Assembly (NCBI RefSeq): GCF_000463155.2
Contig: NZ_AWFZ01000050.1
Coordinates: 355,063 to 419,062, forward strand
Source: Siccibacter turicensis LMG 23730
Lineage (GTDB): Bacteria; Pseudomonadota; Gammaproteobacteria; Enterobacterales; Enterobacteriaceae
Length of the DNA stretch: 64,000 bases
Direction: 5' to 3'
Both the position numbers and the translations under genes were made by a program. Positions 1 through 10,011 of the stretch are shown here, in pieces. The notes under the pieces are model-generated. The model did no database searches, was not told the DNA's origin, and saw only the letters and a program-made list of their open reading frames with translations. Numbering within the stretch: position 1 is the stretch's first letter; each line of letters starts with the position of its first letter.

Positions 1-410
1 TCGCCCATCAGCGCCTCGATTGGCGCAACGTGGGGAAAATGGAGCACCGGCTCTTTCTGGCCCGGCGTATGACGGATAAACGTCGGCAGCGCGGTCATGG
101 GCCGGTTGCGATTGGGCAGCACTTCCGTGCCGATAATCGCATTGATGGTGGTCGACTTGCCGGCTTTCATGGTGCCGACAATCGCCAGCACCATCTCCTG
201 ACGGGTGATTTTTCGCAGCTCGCTTCGCAGCGTCTCCTGCTGAGCCTCTATGCCCTGCTGACTGAAATGCAGCGGCAGTTCGGAAGCCCCGGAGGAGTCC
301 TGTTGCAGAGCAGCGAATGGGACGCTTTGCAGCGCCTCAAGATGATGTAATGCCAGGTGCAGGAGACGCTCAGCCTCCTGACTAAGTTCAAAAACTGTTT
401 GTGTGTGCAT
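1..410 (-). CDS. crfC: Clamp-binding dynamin-like GTPase CrfC, N-terminal part (cut by window edge)
   Basis: The reverse strand reads open from an ATG at 410 to base 1, giving about 136 residues of a longer protein (the family is about 740 residues). A P-loop, GTMKAGKST, lies at residues 79-87 and is followed by NAIIGTEVLPNRNRPMTALP, as in E. coli CrfC (YjdA). The family is a dynamin-like GTPase reported to bind the DNA polymerase sliding clamp and to help keep sister replication forks together in E. coli. The neighbour phnA is divergent, as in E. coli, which supports the assignment. Only the start of the GTPase domain is visible, so the rest of the gene cannot be judged. Confidence 0.93.
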   Translation of the reverse strand, partial: MHTQTVFELSQEAERLLHLALHHLEALQSVPFAALQQDSSGASELPLHFSQQGIEAQQETLRSELRKITRQEMVLAIVGTMKAGKSTTINAIIGTEVLPNRNRPMTALPTFIRHTPGQKEPVLHFPHVAPIEALMG

Positions 411-899
411 GAAGAAATCTTTCCTTAACACAAATTAGCTGGCTTTTATTTGAGTCTTTATAGTTTTAATAATCAGAGAACAGCTTTTATAATTACGTGA
501 GGAAAACATATAACTAATAGCCACCCTGCCAGCATGTATTTGTGCATTAATGCCGACGAGAGATGTGAAGAACTGAATGTCAGGCATGAATAGCCGTCCT
601 GGTTACGCGCTGCCTCGCCTGTGACATGTTTGAAAAAAAGAAAATGCGCGCAATTATACTAAATCGCGCAGAAAGTCGTTATACATTTATCCGCAGGCAA
701 ATTACATGAGCGCCCGCCAGAAGAAAAGTAAAATAATTGCTCAGGGGTAATAATGGCCAGAATAGCATTCATCGGGAATAAAACACGATATATGTATCGC
801 ATTCCTGAATTTACACATCAATCCTTTTAATCTCACGCAGGCGGGCAGGATTGCACCACACAGGCAAAAAATAGTCCCTTTTTCGGCAGGGTTTTCCGG
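411..899. other. AT-rich intergenic region between crfC and phnA
   Basis: About 575 bases separate the divergent crfC and phnA start codons. The stretch is AT-rich compared with its neighbours. I find no open frame with a convincing ribosome site, no tRNA and no terminator. It must carry the crfC promoter and anything that controls it. The only clear element is the phnA -10 box at 900-905. Confidence 0.5.
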
Positions 900-905
900 T
901 ATAAT
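900..905 (+). promoter_or_regulatory. Predicted -10 box of phnA promoter
   Basis: A perfect TATAAT lies 80 bases before the phnA start codon. No good -35 hexamer stands 16-18 bases upstream, so the promoter may be weak or activator-dependent. It would give a leader of about 75 nucleotides. Confidence 0.5.
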
Positions 906-986
906 GCTTTCTTTTCGCAGCGCTCAGCGGCTGAGTCGATTGAAATCAGCCTTTTGCGCAGCTATCCCTACAGCGAGGTGAATAAC

Positions 987-1322
987 ATGGAACTGCCACA
1001 CTGCCCGAAATGCAACAGCGCGTATACCTACGAAGACAACGGCATGTACGTCTGCCCCGAGTGCGCCCACGAGTGGAGCACCACGCCGGCAGAGAGCGAA
1101 AGTGATGCGCTTATCGTGAAGGACGCGAACGGCAACCTGCTGGCGGACGGCGACAGCGTTACGGTCGTGAAAGATTTAAAGGTTAAAGGCAGCTCTTCGA
1201 TGCTGAAAATCGGTACCAAAGTGAAGAATATCCGCCTTGTAGAAGGCGATCACAACATTGACTGCAAAATCGATGGTTTTGGGCCGATGAAACTCAAATC
1301 TGAGTTCGTCAAAAAGAACTGA
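987..1322 (+). CDS. phnA: PhnA/YjdM family zinc-ribbon protein
   Basis: The product is 111 residues, exactly the length of E. coli YjdM (PhnA). The N-terminus carries two CxxC pairs (CPKC at 5-8 and CPEC near 24-27) forming a zinc ribbon. The C-terminal half is nearly invariant in the family and includes [15 protein letters not shown] and [11 protein letters not shown] chose the internal ATG at 987 because the protein then begins MELPHCPKC like its homologues; an in-frame upstream ATG at 954 would add 11 unconserved residues. Despite the name, a phosphonate role for the E. coli protein is not established; related proteins elsewhere are phosphonoacetate hydrolases. The phn operon that lies near it in E. 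coli is absent here. Confidence 0.93.
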   Translation: MELPHCPKCNSAYTYEDNGMYVCPECAHEWSTTPAESESDALIVKDANGNLLADGDSVTVVKDLKVKGSSSMLKIGTKVKNIRLVEGDHNIDCKIDGFGPMKLKSEFVKKN

Positions 1323-1355
1323 TTTTACGGCTGGACGCACGCCGTGCGCCGCTCA

Positions 1356-1391
1356 ACGCCCCTGTGATGCCTCGTGCAGCAGGGGCGTTTT
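1356..1391 (+). terminator. Terminator after phnA
   Basis: The arms ACGCCCCTG (1356-1364) and CAGGGGCGT (1380-1388) form a 9-bp perfect stem followed by a short T run, 33 bases after the phnA stop codon. Confidence 0.75.
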
Positions 1392-1931
1392 ACGGTTTGG
1401 GGAGCGTATTACGCGCCCGTATCGCTTTTCGCCGCACCTTAATGGCTGTGTGCCGGCGCTATATCTGCGCCGCACCCGTTTCGCATTAAAATATTTCACG
1501 TAAGTCATCAGACGTGCCTGTTCCTGCCCGTGCTGGCGACAACACGTAAAATAGCGCCGTGCAGCGTGGCGTTCGGTGATGCGCCCACCGGGCGACAAAG
1601 GCCCGGCAAAATGCGCAGAACGTGACACACTTCATCCCACGCCGGAAAAAAGAGCGCGCGGGAAATTAATATCGCGGCATCACTGTTTATTGAATGAAAA
1701 TAATTCTCGCGGGATCTGGATAATTAGTAATAAATAAAGCGCTGGGCTTTCAGCTATATTTATGATTATATAACTAATGCCGCCGCAGCCATTAGCGATA
1801 AAACCCATTAAAATCAACAATATAAAGCATGGCTAATATTTTATTTAGCACCGCTTAACAATCTATTTTTTGCTTGTCGCCTGCCCTGCCCCTCAGAAAT
1901 TAAAAAATCGATCTCCATCACTCTTTAAAAT
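1392..1931. other. Intergenic region before the chemoreceptor gene
   Basis: No supported gene. The first part, to about 1640, is GC-rich and contains a hairpin at 1450-1475 (CGGCGC / GCGCCG arms) and a REP-like palindrome at 1588-1606. The second part, about 1660-1930, is strongly AT-rich. A 91-residue reverse-strand frame (1353-1628) overlaps the phnA terminator, lacks a ribosome site and resembles nothing I know, so I do not call it. Confidence 0.5.
1581..1616. repeat. REP-like palindrome
   Basis: The arms CCGGGC (1588-1593) and GCCCGG (1601-1606) enclose a 7-base spacer, inside flanking ATGCGC direct repeats. The GCCCGGTGG core on the reverse strand resembles enterobacterial REP units. 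It is a single short copy, so the family assignment is tentative. Confidence 0.4.
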
Positions 1932-1958
1932 TAAAGCAAATTACCTTTCAGCCGAAAA
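1932..1958 (+). promoter_or_regulatory. Predicted sigma-28 (FliA) promoter of the chemoreceptor gene
   Basis: TAAAGCAA (1932-1939), an 11-base spacer and GCCGAAAA (1951-1958) match the enterobacterial sigma-28 consensus TAAAGTTT-N11-GCCGATAA in 12 of 16 bases with the exact spacer. It lies 49 bases before the start codon of an Aer-type receptor, the kind of class 3 motility gene FliA transcribes. Transcription would start near 1965. Confidence 0.75.
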
Positions 1959-1961
1959 TAA

Positions 1962-1991
1962 GGTGAGCACCCTTCGGGGCACCCTTTTTTT
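1962..1991 (+). terminator. Terminator-like UUCG hairpin in the chemoreceptor leader
   Basis: GGTG (1962-1965) pairs with CACC (1980-1983), and inside it CCC and GGG close a TTCG tetraloop, with a 4-base bulge on the 5' side. A run of seven T follows. It looks like an intrinsic terminator, but the predicted sigma-28 start falls at its 5' edge. It may therefore be a 5'-end stabilising hairpin, a block to read-through from upstream, or both. Confidence 0.5.
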
Positions 1992-2007
1992 GCAGGCAGG
2001 TATAAAA

Positions 2008-3558
2008 ATGCGCAGCGCTTCTTTTGTAACCGATACAGAATATATTCTTGAAGATAATGCGACATTAATGTCCACCACGGACACCCAAAGTTATATTACG
2101 TATACCAACGACAGTTTCATCACCGCGAGCGGCTTCACCAGCGACGAGTTGATCAATCAACCTCATAACCTGGTGCGCCATCCCGATATGCCGAAACAGG
2201 TCTTTGCCGATATGTGGGCCACCCTGAAAAAGGGCGAGCCCTGGACCGGGCTGGTCAAGAACCGGCGTAAGAACGGGGATTACTACTGGGTTCGCGCCAA
2301 CGCCGTACCGATTGTGCGCGACGGTCACACCATCGGCTATATGTCGATCCGGACCAAAGCCAGCGCGCAGGAGACCGCCGAGGCCCAGCGGCTTTACGAT
2401 GCGATGAACCGCGGCACCCTCAAAGGCCGCGTATTGCAGCGCGGATTGCTGGTGCGTAAAGGACTCACCAGCGGGCTGAGCCTGCTTAAAACCCTGCCGC
2501 TCCGCTGGCGGGTGCGTCTGCCGCTGCTGGCGGTGCAGCCGCTAATGGCGCTGCTGCTCTGGGGCATGGCGCTGCCGTTTACCCAGGCCTGCACGCTGTT
2601 TGCCGTCGTGGCGCTGCTCTGCCTGCTGGTCGCTGTCTGGATGGAGTGGCAGATTACGCGCCCGCTTGAGCGGCTCTGCCAGCAGGCGCTGAACGTCGCC
2701 ACCGGGGCCAGTCACAGCGTCGAACACGTGCAGCGCGCCGACGAAATCGGCGTTACGCTGCGCGCCATCAGCCAGTCTGGACTGATGTTCCGCTGGCTGG
2801 TCAACGACGTCAGCAGCCAGGTGTTTAACGTGCGCAACGGCAGTGAGGCGCTGGCGCGGGGCAACGACGATCTCAACGAGCGTACCCGGCAAACGGCCAC
2901 CAACGTGCAGCAGACGCTGGAAACCATGACCCATCTGGCCAGCAGCGTTCAGGACAACACCAACACCGCCAGCGAGGCCGATAAACTGTCGCAGGCAGCC
3001 AGCTCGGCGGCAATGAACGGCGGTAAAGCGATGGAAACCCTGATCGCCACCATGACGCAGATCGCCTCCAGTACCAAAGAGATCGGCAGCATCACCTCGC
3101 TTATCGACAGCATCGCCTTCCAGACCAACATCCTGGCGCTCAACGCGGCGGTTGAGGCGGCTCGCGCCGGTGAGCAAGGGAAAGGCTTTGCCGTAGTGGC
3201 AGGTGAAGTACGCAACCTGGCCAGCCGCAGTGCGACCGCTGCCAGCGATATCCGCCGCCTTATCGACGCCAGCAAGGACAAAGTGGAGTCGGGCGCAGAG
3301 CATGTGCAGACCGCCGAACGCACCATGGGCGATATCGTGGAGCAGGTCAAAAACGTCACCCAGCTTATCGGGCAGATCAGCACCGCCACCGTGCATCAGG
3401 CACAGGGGCTGAGCGACCTGACGCGTGCGGTGGACGAGCTGGACGATATCACCCAGCAGAACGCCGAGCTGGTGCAGGCCGGGGCCAAAACTTCTGCGAC
3501 CGTCAAACAGCAGGCGACGCGTCTGGTGGATGCGGTAGCGGTGTTCCGCCAGGCCTGA
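2008..3558 (+). CDS. Aer-type PAS-domain chemoreceptor (aerotaxis/energy taxis)
   Basis: The 516-residue protein has an N-terminal PAS domain (about 12-120), a linker, a hydrophobic hairpin (about 162-215), a HAMP-like region and a methyl-accepting signalling domain with the hairpin tip [20 protein letters not shown]. In the PAS domain N34, R57, H58, D60 and W79 sit at the same positions as the FAD-pocket residues of E. coli Aer, so it probably senses redox state through FAD. I chose the ATG at 2008, which aligns with Aer; an upstream frame would add 46 unconserved residues across the leader hairpin. E. coli has aer at another locus, so this may be a paralogue rather than the orthologue. No NWETF-type C-terminal pentapeptide is present, as in Aer. 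Confidence 0.9.
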   Translation: MRSASFVTDTEYILEDNATLMSTTDTQSYITYTNDSFITASGFTSDELINQPHNLVRHPDMPKQVFADMWATLKKGEPWTGLVKNRRKNGDYYWVRANAVPIVRDGHTIGYMSIRTKASAQETAEAQRLYDAMNRGTLKGRVLQRGLLVRKGLTSGLSLLKTLPLRWRVRLPLLAVQPLMALLLWGMALPFTQACTLFAVVALLCLLVAVWMEWQITRPLERLCQQALNVATGASHSVEHVQRADEIGVTLRAISQSGLMFRWLVNDVSSQVFNVRNGSEALARGNDDLNERTRQTATNVQQTLETMTHLASSVQDNTNTASEADKLSQAASSAAMNGGKAMETLIATMTQIASSTKEIGSITSLIDSIAFQTNILALNAAVEAARAGEQGKGFAVVAGEVRNLASRSATAASDIRRLIDASKDKVESGAEHVQTAERTMGDIVEQVKNVTQLIGQISTATVHQAQGLSDLTRAVDELDDITQQNAELVQAGAKTSATVKQQATRLVDAVAVFRQA

Positions 3559-3570
3559 TGCCGCAGGGCT

Positions 3571-3605
3571 GCGGCGTACCGTCCGTTCTGATGGCGGTAC
3601 GCCGC
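3571..3605 (+). terminator. Inverted repeat after the chemoreceptor gene
   Basis: The arms GCGGCGTACCG (3571-3581) and CGGTACGCCGC (3595-3605) are perfect over 11 bp with a 13-base loop. There is no T run, so it may act in mRNA 3'-end protection or as a weak terminator. Confidence 0.5.
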
Positions 3606-3736
3606 GCCCGTGTCCTTTCACTGCGGCGCCGTAAGGGGAGATTCGGACTGTATGAACCCCATACCGTCTGCCGCTCTGCTACAGTCTGGGATGACGTTTA
3701 GCTTTTCCCCGCCCCCCGCCCGCCGAAGGAGGAACC

Positions 3737-4171
3737 ATGCCCGACTGTGAATTACGCCTCGCCACCCTTGATGATGCCGATGTGGTTTATGCCCTGATCT
3801 GCGAACTGAAACAGCAGGAGTTTGACCGCCAGGCGTTCAATATCGGCTTTGCCACCAACCTTCAGGACCATAATCGCCGCTATCAGCTGGCCCTGCTGGA
3901 TGGACAGCCGGTGGGCCTCATCGGCCTGCATATGCAGTTTCATCTGCATCATGTGAACTGGATTGGTGAGATTCAGGAACTGGTGGTGATGCCCAACGTG
4001 CGCGACCAGGGTATCGGCAAGCAGCTGCTGGCGTGGGCTCACGAGCAGGCACGCGAAGCGGGTGCCGAGATGACCGAGTTGTCTACCGGCGTGGCGCGTA
4101 AAGAGGCGCACCGTTTTTACGAGCGTGAAGGCTACCAGCAAACCCATTTCCGGTTTACCCGCGCGCTATAG
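3737..4171 (+). CDS. phnO: Aminoalkylphosphonate N-acetyltransferase PhnO
   Basis: The 144-residue protein has the length of E. coli PhnO and its signature segments, including [19 protein letters not shown] and the C-terminal [15 protein letters not shown]. It is a GNAT acyltransferase; the acetyl-CoA loop is [11 protein letters not shown]. PhnO acetylates the amino group of 1-aminoalkylphosphonates, which in E. coli supports their use through the C-P lyase pathway and detoxifies aminomethylphosphonate. In E. coli it is the penultimate gene of phnC-P; here no other C-P lyase gene accompanies it. A strong AAGGAGG site sits 6 bases before the ATG, so it is set up for expression on its own. Confidence 0.93.
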   Translation: MPDCELRLATLDDADVVYALICELKQQEFDRQAFNIGFATNLQDHNRRYQLALLDGQPVGLIGLHMQFHLHHVNWIGEIQELVVMPNVRDQGIGKQLLAWAHEQAREAGAEMTELSTGVARKEAHRFYEREGYQQTHFRFTRAL

Positions 4172-4196
4172 CTATAAAGGAAGGAAAACAGCAGAG

Positions 4197-4226
4197 CGCA
4201 CCGCCTGCCATCAGGCAGACGGTGCG
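4197..4226. terminator. Convergent terminator-like hairpin between phnO and gltP
   Basis: CGCACCG (4197-4203) pairs with CGGTGCG (4220-4226) and CTGCC pairs with GGCAG around an ATCA loop, with one mismatch. It lies between convergent genes. The T run is poor on either strand. Confidence 0.55.
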
Positions 4227-4235
4227 TAAGGCGGG

Positions 4236-5549
4236 TTAGTTACCGGCGGTTTTATCGAACTTGCCGAACAGTTCGCGTTCGTAGGCCTGCGCCTTTTTCG
4301 CGTCGAACTGGTGTTCCCACTTGGCAATCACCAGCACGGCCAGCGCGTTGCCCACCACGTTCAGTGCGGTACGCGCCATATCGAGGATACGGTCCACGCC
4401 TGCGATAAACGCCAGCCCTTCCAGCGGAATGCCCACGCTACCCAGCGTCGCCAGCAGCACCACAAACGATACTCCCGGTACACCGGCGATGCCTTTTGAG
4501 GTCACCATCAGCGTCAGCACCAGGATGATTTCCTGAGTGAGTGACAGCTCAATGCCGTAGAGCTGTGCGATAAAGATGGCGGCGATGCTCTGATAGAGCG
4601 TGGAACCGTCGAGGTTAAACGAGTAGCCGGTCGGCACCACGAAGCTGGTGATAGCCGGCGGCGCACCGTAGGCTTCCATCTTCTGAATAATGCGCGGCAG
4701 CACGCTCTCTGAACTGGCGGTGGAGTAGGCCAGAATCAGCTCGTCCTTGAGGATGCGGATTAGCGTCATTATCCGCAGGTTGCACATACGCGCCACCGCG
4801 CCCAGCACCACCAGCGCAAAGAACAGGATCGCCATGTACACCAGGATCACCAGCTTGGCGAGCGGCCACAGCGAGGCGAAGCCGAAGTTGGCGACGGTCA
4901 CGGAGATCAGCGCGAACACCCCGATCGGCGCATAGCGCATGATCATGTGGGTCACTTTGAACATGGTTTCGGAGACGGCGCGGAACACCGTCACCAGCGG
5001 CTCACGGTGGGTAGACGGCAGAGACGACAGCCCGAGGCCGAACAGCACCGAGAAGAAAATAATCGGCAGCATGTCGCCTTTCGCCATGGAGGCGAAAATG
5101 TTGGTCGGCACCAGCGAGAGAATGGTTCCCATCAGACCATGGGAGTGGCTCTGCACCTCTTCCGTGGTGTGTTGGTATTTCGAAATATCCACGCTTGCCA
5201 GTTGGGACATATCAATTCCGCTACCCGGCTGGAACACATTGGCCAGCGTGATACCCAGAATGATTGCCACCGTCGTGATCACTTCGAAATAGATGATGGT
5301 TTTTGCGCCGATACGGCCAAGCTGTTTGGCGTCGCCGACGCCAGCAATACCGACGACCAGGGTGGAGATAACAATAGGCACGACGATCATTTTGATCAGG
5401 TGAATAAAGATATCGCCAGCGGGTGACAGCAGATTTGTCACCAGCCAGTCGCGGCTGTCGGTCTGGTAGTGAAGGACGCTACCCAGAATGATACCCAGCA
5501 CCAGGGCCAGCAAAATTTGCCAGGCCAGGCTGAATTTACGGTTTTTCAT
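4236..5549 (-). CDS. gltP: Proton-coupled glutamate/aspartate symporter GltP
   Basis: The product is 437 residues, as in E. coli GltP, and is a dicarboxylate/amino acid:cation symporter (DAACS family) of the inner membrane that imports L-glutamate and L-aspartate with protons. It has several N-terminal membrane helices, the serine-rich re-entrant motif AYSTASSESVLPRI and the transport-core segment NLDGSTLYQSIAAIF. I chose the ATG at 5549, which begins MKNRKFSLAWQ like the homologue and has GGAAG ahead of it; the longer frame to 5609 is unconserved. It faces acs across a shared regulatory region. The nrf genes found between gltP and acs in E. coli are missing. Confidence 0.95.
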   Translation of the reverse strand: MKNRKFSLAWQILLALVLGIILGSVLHYQTDSRDWLVTNLLSPAGDIFIHLIKMIVVPIVISTLVVGIAGVGDAKQLGRIGAKTIIYFEVITTVAIILGITLANVFQPGSGIDMSQLASVDISKYQHTTEEVQSHSHGLMGTILSLVPTNIFASMAKGDMLPIIFFSVLFGLGLSSLPSTHREPLVTVFRAVSETMFKVTHMIMRYAPIGVFALISVTVANFGFASLWPLAKLVILVYMAILFFALVVLGAVARMCNLRIMTLIRILKDELILAYSTASSESVLPRIIQKMEAYGAPPAITSFVVPTGYSFNLDGSTLYQSIAAIFIAQLYGIELSLTQEIILVLTLMVTSKGIAGVPGVSFVVLLATLGSVGIPLEGLAFIAGVDRILDMARTALNVVGNALAVLVIAKWEHQFDAKKAQAYERELFGKFDKTAGN

Positions 5550-5758
5550 AAACGTTACTTCCTGAATCTCATGGCCACGCCCCGGAGTGTCCGTGGACAT
5601 TCGGCACAACGAAAAAGGGGTATGACTAATGCGGGTAATATGTGGGATTTTTAACGCGCATAATCAGTACCATTTGCATGGCATCCTGCGCAACCCTTTA
5701 AGAACAGGGTATTTCACTGATTTTTTATTTTAAAGCGCGAGTTTATATCCATGTCGTG

Positions 5759-5777
5759 TCATAACTAATTGTTATGA
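5759..5777. promoter_or_regulatory. Perfect 19-bp palindrome in the gltP-acs control region
   Basis: TCATAACTAATTGTTATGA has two perfect 7-bp arms around a 5-base AT-rich centre. It lies 210 bases upstream of gltP and 195 upstream of acs. It looks like a dimeric repressor or activator site, but I cannot match it to a named regulator. Confidence 0.4.
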
Positions 5778-5872
5778 TTTATTTTTATTTTGCGCGCTAT
5801 CAAATCATTCCCTCTCAGAACTATTTCCCTTCAAAGATTCATATGCTGAATTTTCATACGATTCAGGCAGAG

Positions 5873-5888
5873 CGTGATCTGTCGCGCA
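5873..5888 (+). promoter_or_regulatory. Candidate CRP site of acs
   Basis: CGTGA-N6-GCGCA is an imperfect CRP half-site pair centred at 5880.5. The best -10 box, TATCAT at 5939-5944, implies a start near 5950 and puts the site at about -69.5, the position reported for the proximal CRP site of E. coli acs. The sequence match alone is weak (7 of 10 conserved bases). Confidence 0.45.
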
Positions 5889-5938
5889 AATAATAAACAA
5901 AGCCCAACGCCCCTTCCGCAATTAACCTTTCCGTGACA

Positions 5939-5944
5939 TATCAT
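5939..5944 (+). promoter_or_regulatory. Predicted -10 box of acs
   Basis: TATCAT lies 28 bases before the acs start codon, with no good -35 hexamer. This fits the known CRP-dependent acs promoter. Confidence 0.45.
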
Positions 5945-5971
5945 TAACATCCTACAAGGAGAAAAACAGCC

Positions 5972-7930
5972 ATGAGCCAAATCCGTAAACACCCTATTCC
6001 CGCCGCTATTGCGGAACATTGCCTGATCACCCCGGAGCAGTATGAGGCGAAATACCAGCTCTCGATTCACGATCCTGACGCGTTCTGGGGTGAGGAAGGC
6101 AAAATCCTCGACTGGATCACCCCCTACAGCAAAGTCAAAAACACCTCCTTCGCTCCCGGCAATATTTCCATCAAATGGTATGAAGACGGCACCCTGAACC
6201 TGGCGGCAAACTGCCTCGATCGCCATCTGCATGACAACGGCGATCGCATCGCCATCATCTGGGAAGGCGATGACGCCAGCCAGAGCAAGAACATTACCTA
6301 TCGCGAGCTGCATCGCGAGGTCTGCCGCTTCGCGAACACCCTGACCGAACTGGGCATTAAAAAAGGCGACGTGGTCGCGATCTATATGCCGATGGTGCCG
6401 GAAGCCGCCGTTGCGATGCTGGCCTGCGCGCGCATTGGTGCGGTGCATTCGGTGATTTTCGGCGGCTTTTCGCCCGAAGCCGTGGCCGGGCGCATTATCG
6501 ACTCCAGCTCGAAGCTGGTGATCACCGCCGATGAAGGCGTACGCGCCGGGCGCACCATCCCACTGAAAAAGAACGTGGACGATGCGCTGAAGAACCCAAA
6601 CGTCACCACCATTGAAAACGTGGTGGTGTTCAGACGCACCGGTGCGGACATCGCCTGGCAGGAGGGGCGCGATCTGTGGTGGCACGAGCTGAACGAAAAG
6701 GCCAGCAGCCATCACCAGCCGGTGGAGGTCAACGCCGAAGATCCGCTGTTTATCCTCTATACCTCCGGCTCAACCGGTAAGCCCAAAGGCGTACTGCACA
6801 CCACCGGCGGCTACCTGGTGTACGCCGCGACCACCTTCAAATACGTGTTTGACTACCATCCGGGGGATATCTACTGGTGCACCGCGGATGTGGGCTGGGT
6901 CACCGGCCACAGCTATTTGCTCTACGGCCCGCTGGCCTGCGGGGCAACCACCCTGATGTTCGAGGGCGTGCCCAACTGGCCGACCCCGGCGCGCATGGCG
7001 CAGGTGGTGGATAAGCATAAGGTCAATATTCTCTATACCGCTCCCACCGCGATCCGCGCCCTGATGGCGGAAGGCGATAAAGCGATTGAGGGTACCGATC
7101 GCTCCTCGCTGCGTATTCTGGGCTCCGTCGGCGAGCCGATTAACCCGGAAGCCTGGGAGTGGTACTGGAAGAAAATCGGCAACGAGAAGTGCCCGGTGAT
7201 GGACACCTGGTGGCAGACCGAAACCGGCGGCTTCATGATTACGCCCATGCCCGGCGCCACCGAGCTGAAAGCGGGATCGGCTACGCGTCCGTTTTTTGGC
7301 GTGAAACCGGCGCTGGTGGACAACGAGGGCAATCCGCTCTCCGGGGCGACCGAAGGCAACCTGACCATTACCGACTCCTGGCCTGGCCAGGCGCGCACCC
7401 TGTTCGGCGACCACGAGCGCTTCGAGCAGACCTACTTCTCGACCTTTAAAAACATGTACTTCAGCGGCGACGGCGCGCGACGTGACGAGGACGGCTACTA
7501 CTGGATCACCGGCCGCGTGGACGATGTGCTGAACGTATCCGGCCACCGTCTTGGCACCGCCGAGATTGAATCCGCGCTGGTCTCGCACCCGAAAATCGCC
7601 GAGGCGGCGGTGGTTGGCATTCCGCACAACATCAAAGGCCAGGCGATTTACGCCTACGTTACGCTCAACCACGGCGAAGAGCCGACCCCGGAGCTGTATA
7701 CCGAGGTGCGTAACTGGGTGCGTAAAGAGATTGGCCCGCTTGCCACGCCGGACGTACTGCACTGGACCGACTCACTGCCGAAAACCCGCTCCGGCAAAAT
7801 CATGCGTCGTATTCTGCGCAAAATCGCCGCGGGCGATACCAGCAACTTTGGTGATACCTCTACCCTCGCCGATCCGGGCGTGGTGGAGAAACTGCTCGAA
7901 GAAAAGCAGGGTATCGCTATGCCATCCTGA
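5972..7930 (+). CDS. acs: Acetyl-CoA synthetase (AMP-forming)
   Basis: The 652-residue enzyme matches E. coli Acs in length. It activates acetate with ATP and CoA through an acetyl-AMP intermediate, scavenging acetate in the cytoplasm. Visible motifs are the P-loop [11 protein letters not shown] (about 263-273), [10 protein letters not shown], the hinge [13 protein letters not shown] and [11 protein letters not shown], in which K609 is the catalytic lysine that is reversibly acetylated in Salmonella and E. coli. A strong AAGGAG precedes the ATG. It heads an acs-yjcH-actP operon for acetate uptake and use. Confidence 0.98.
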   Translation: MSQIRKHPIPAAIAEHCLITPEQYEAKYQLSIHDPDAFWGEEGKILDWITPYSKVKNTSFAPGNISIKWYEDGTLNLAANCLDRHLHDNGDRIAIIWEGDDASQSKNITYRELHREVCRFANTLTELGIKKGDVVAIYMPMVPEAAVAMLACARIGAVHSVIFGGFSPEAVAGRIIDSSSKLVITADEGVRAGRTIPLKKNVDDALKNPNVTTIENVVVFRRTGADIAWQEGRDLWWHELNEKASSHHQPVEVNAEDPLFILYTSGSTGKPKGVLHTTGGYLVYAATTFKYVFDYHPGDIYWCTADVGWVTGHSYLLYGPLACGATTLMFEGVPNWPTPARMAQVVDKHKVNILYTAPTAIRALMAEGDKAIEGTDRSSLRILGSVGEPINPEAWEWYWKKIGNEKCPVMDTWWQTETGGFMITPMPGATELKAGSATRPFFGVKPALVDNEGNPLSGATEGNLTITDSWPGQARTLFGDHERFEQTYFSTFKNMYFSGDGARRDEDGYYWITGRVDDVLNVSGHRLGTAEIESALVSHPKIAEAAVVGIPHNIKGQAIYAYVTLNHGEEPTPELYTEVRNWVRKEIGPLATPDVLHWTDSLPKTRSGKIMRRILRKIAAGDTSNFGDTSTLADPGVVEKLLEEKQGIAMPS

Positions 7931-7946
7931 CCCGTCACTGACCTGC

Positions 7947-7969
7947 CCCCTCTCCCGCCGGGAGAGGGG
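7947..7969 (+). repeat. Intergenic hairpin between acs and yjcH
   Basis: CCCCTCTCCC (7947-7956) and GGGAGAGGGG (7960-7969) form a perfect 10-bp stem around GCC. No T run follows. It is likely a 3'-end stabiliser or partial attenuator that separates acs from yjcH-actP levels. Confidence 0.65.
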
Positions 7970-8016
7970 TAAAACACAATAAAAAACCCTTACCCTACCC
8001 CTCTGGAGATTCTGTG

Positions 8017-9977
<1,961 letters not shown>

Positions 9978-9984
9978 CCTCTCT

Positions 9985-10011
9985 CCCGGCCTTCACGGGC
10001 CGGGAATTTTT
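9985..10011. terminator. Terminator after actP
   Basis: CCCGGCC (9985-9991) pairs with GGCCGGG (9998-10004), followed by AATTTTTA. Its right end touches the stop codon of the convergent gene at 10010. Confidence 0.8.

Noticed and set aside
30-350. Forward 106-residue open frame at the left edge
   Set aside because: It is the shadow of crfC on the opposite strand, which has a P-loop and clear homology.
1353-1628. Reverse-strand 91-residue frame between phnA and the chemoreceptor gene
   Set aside because: It overlaps the phnA terminator and a REP-like palindrome, has no ribosome site and no recognisable similarity.
1870-2007. N-terminal extension of the chemoreceptor
   Set aside because: It would cross the sigma-28 promoter and leader hairpin; the ATG at 2008 aligns with Aer residue by residue.
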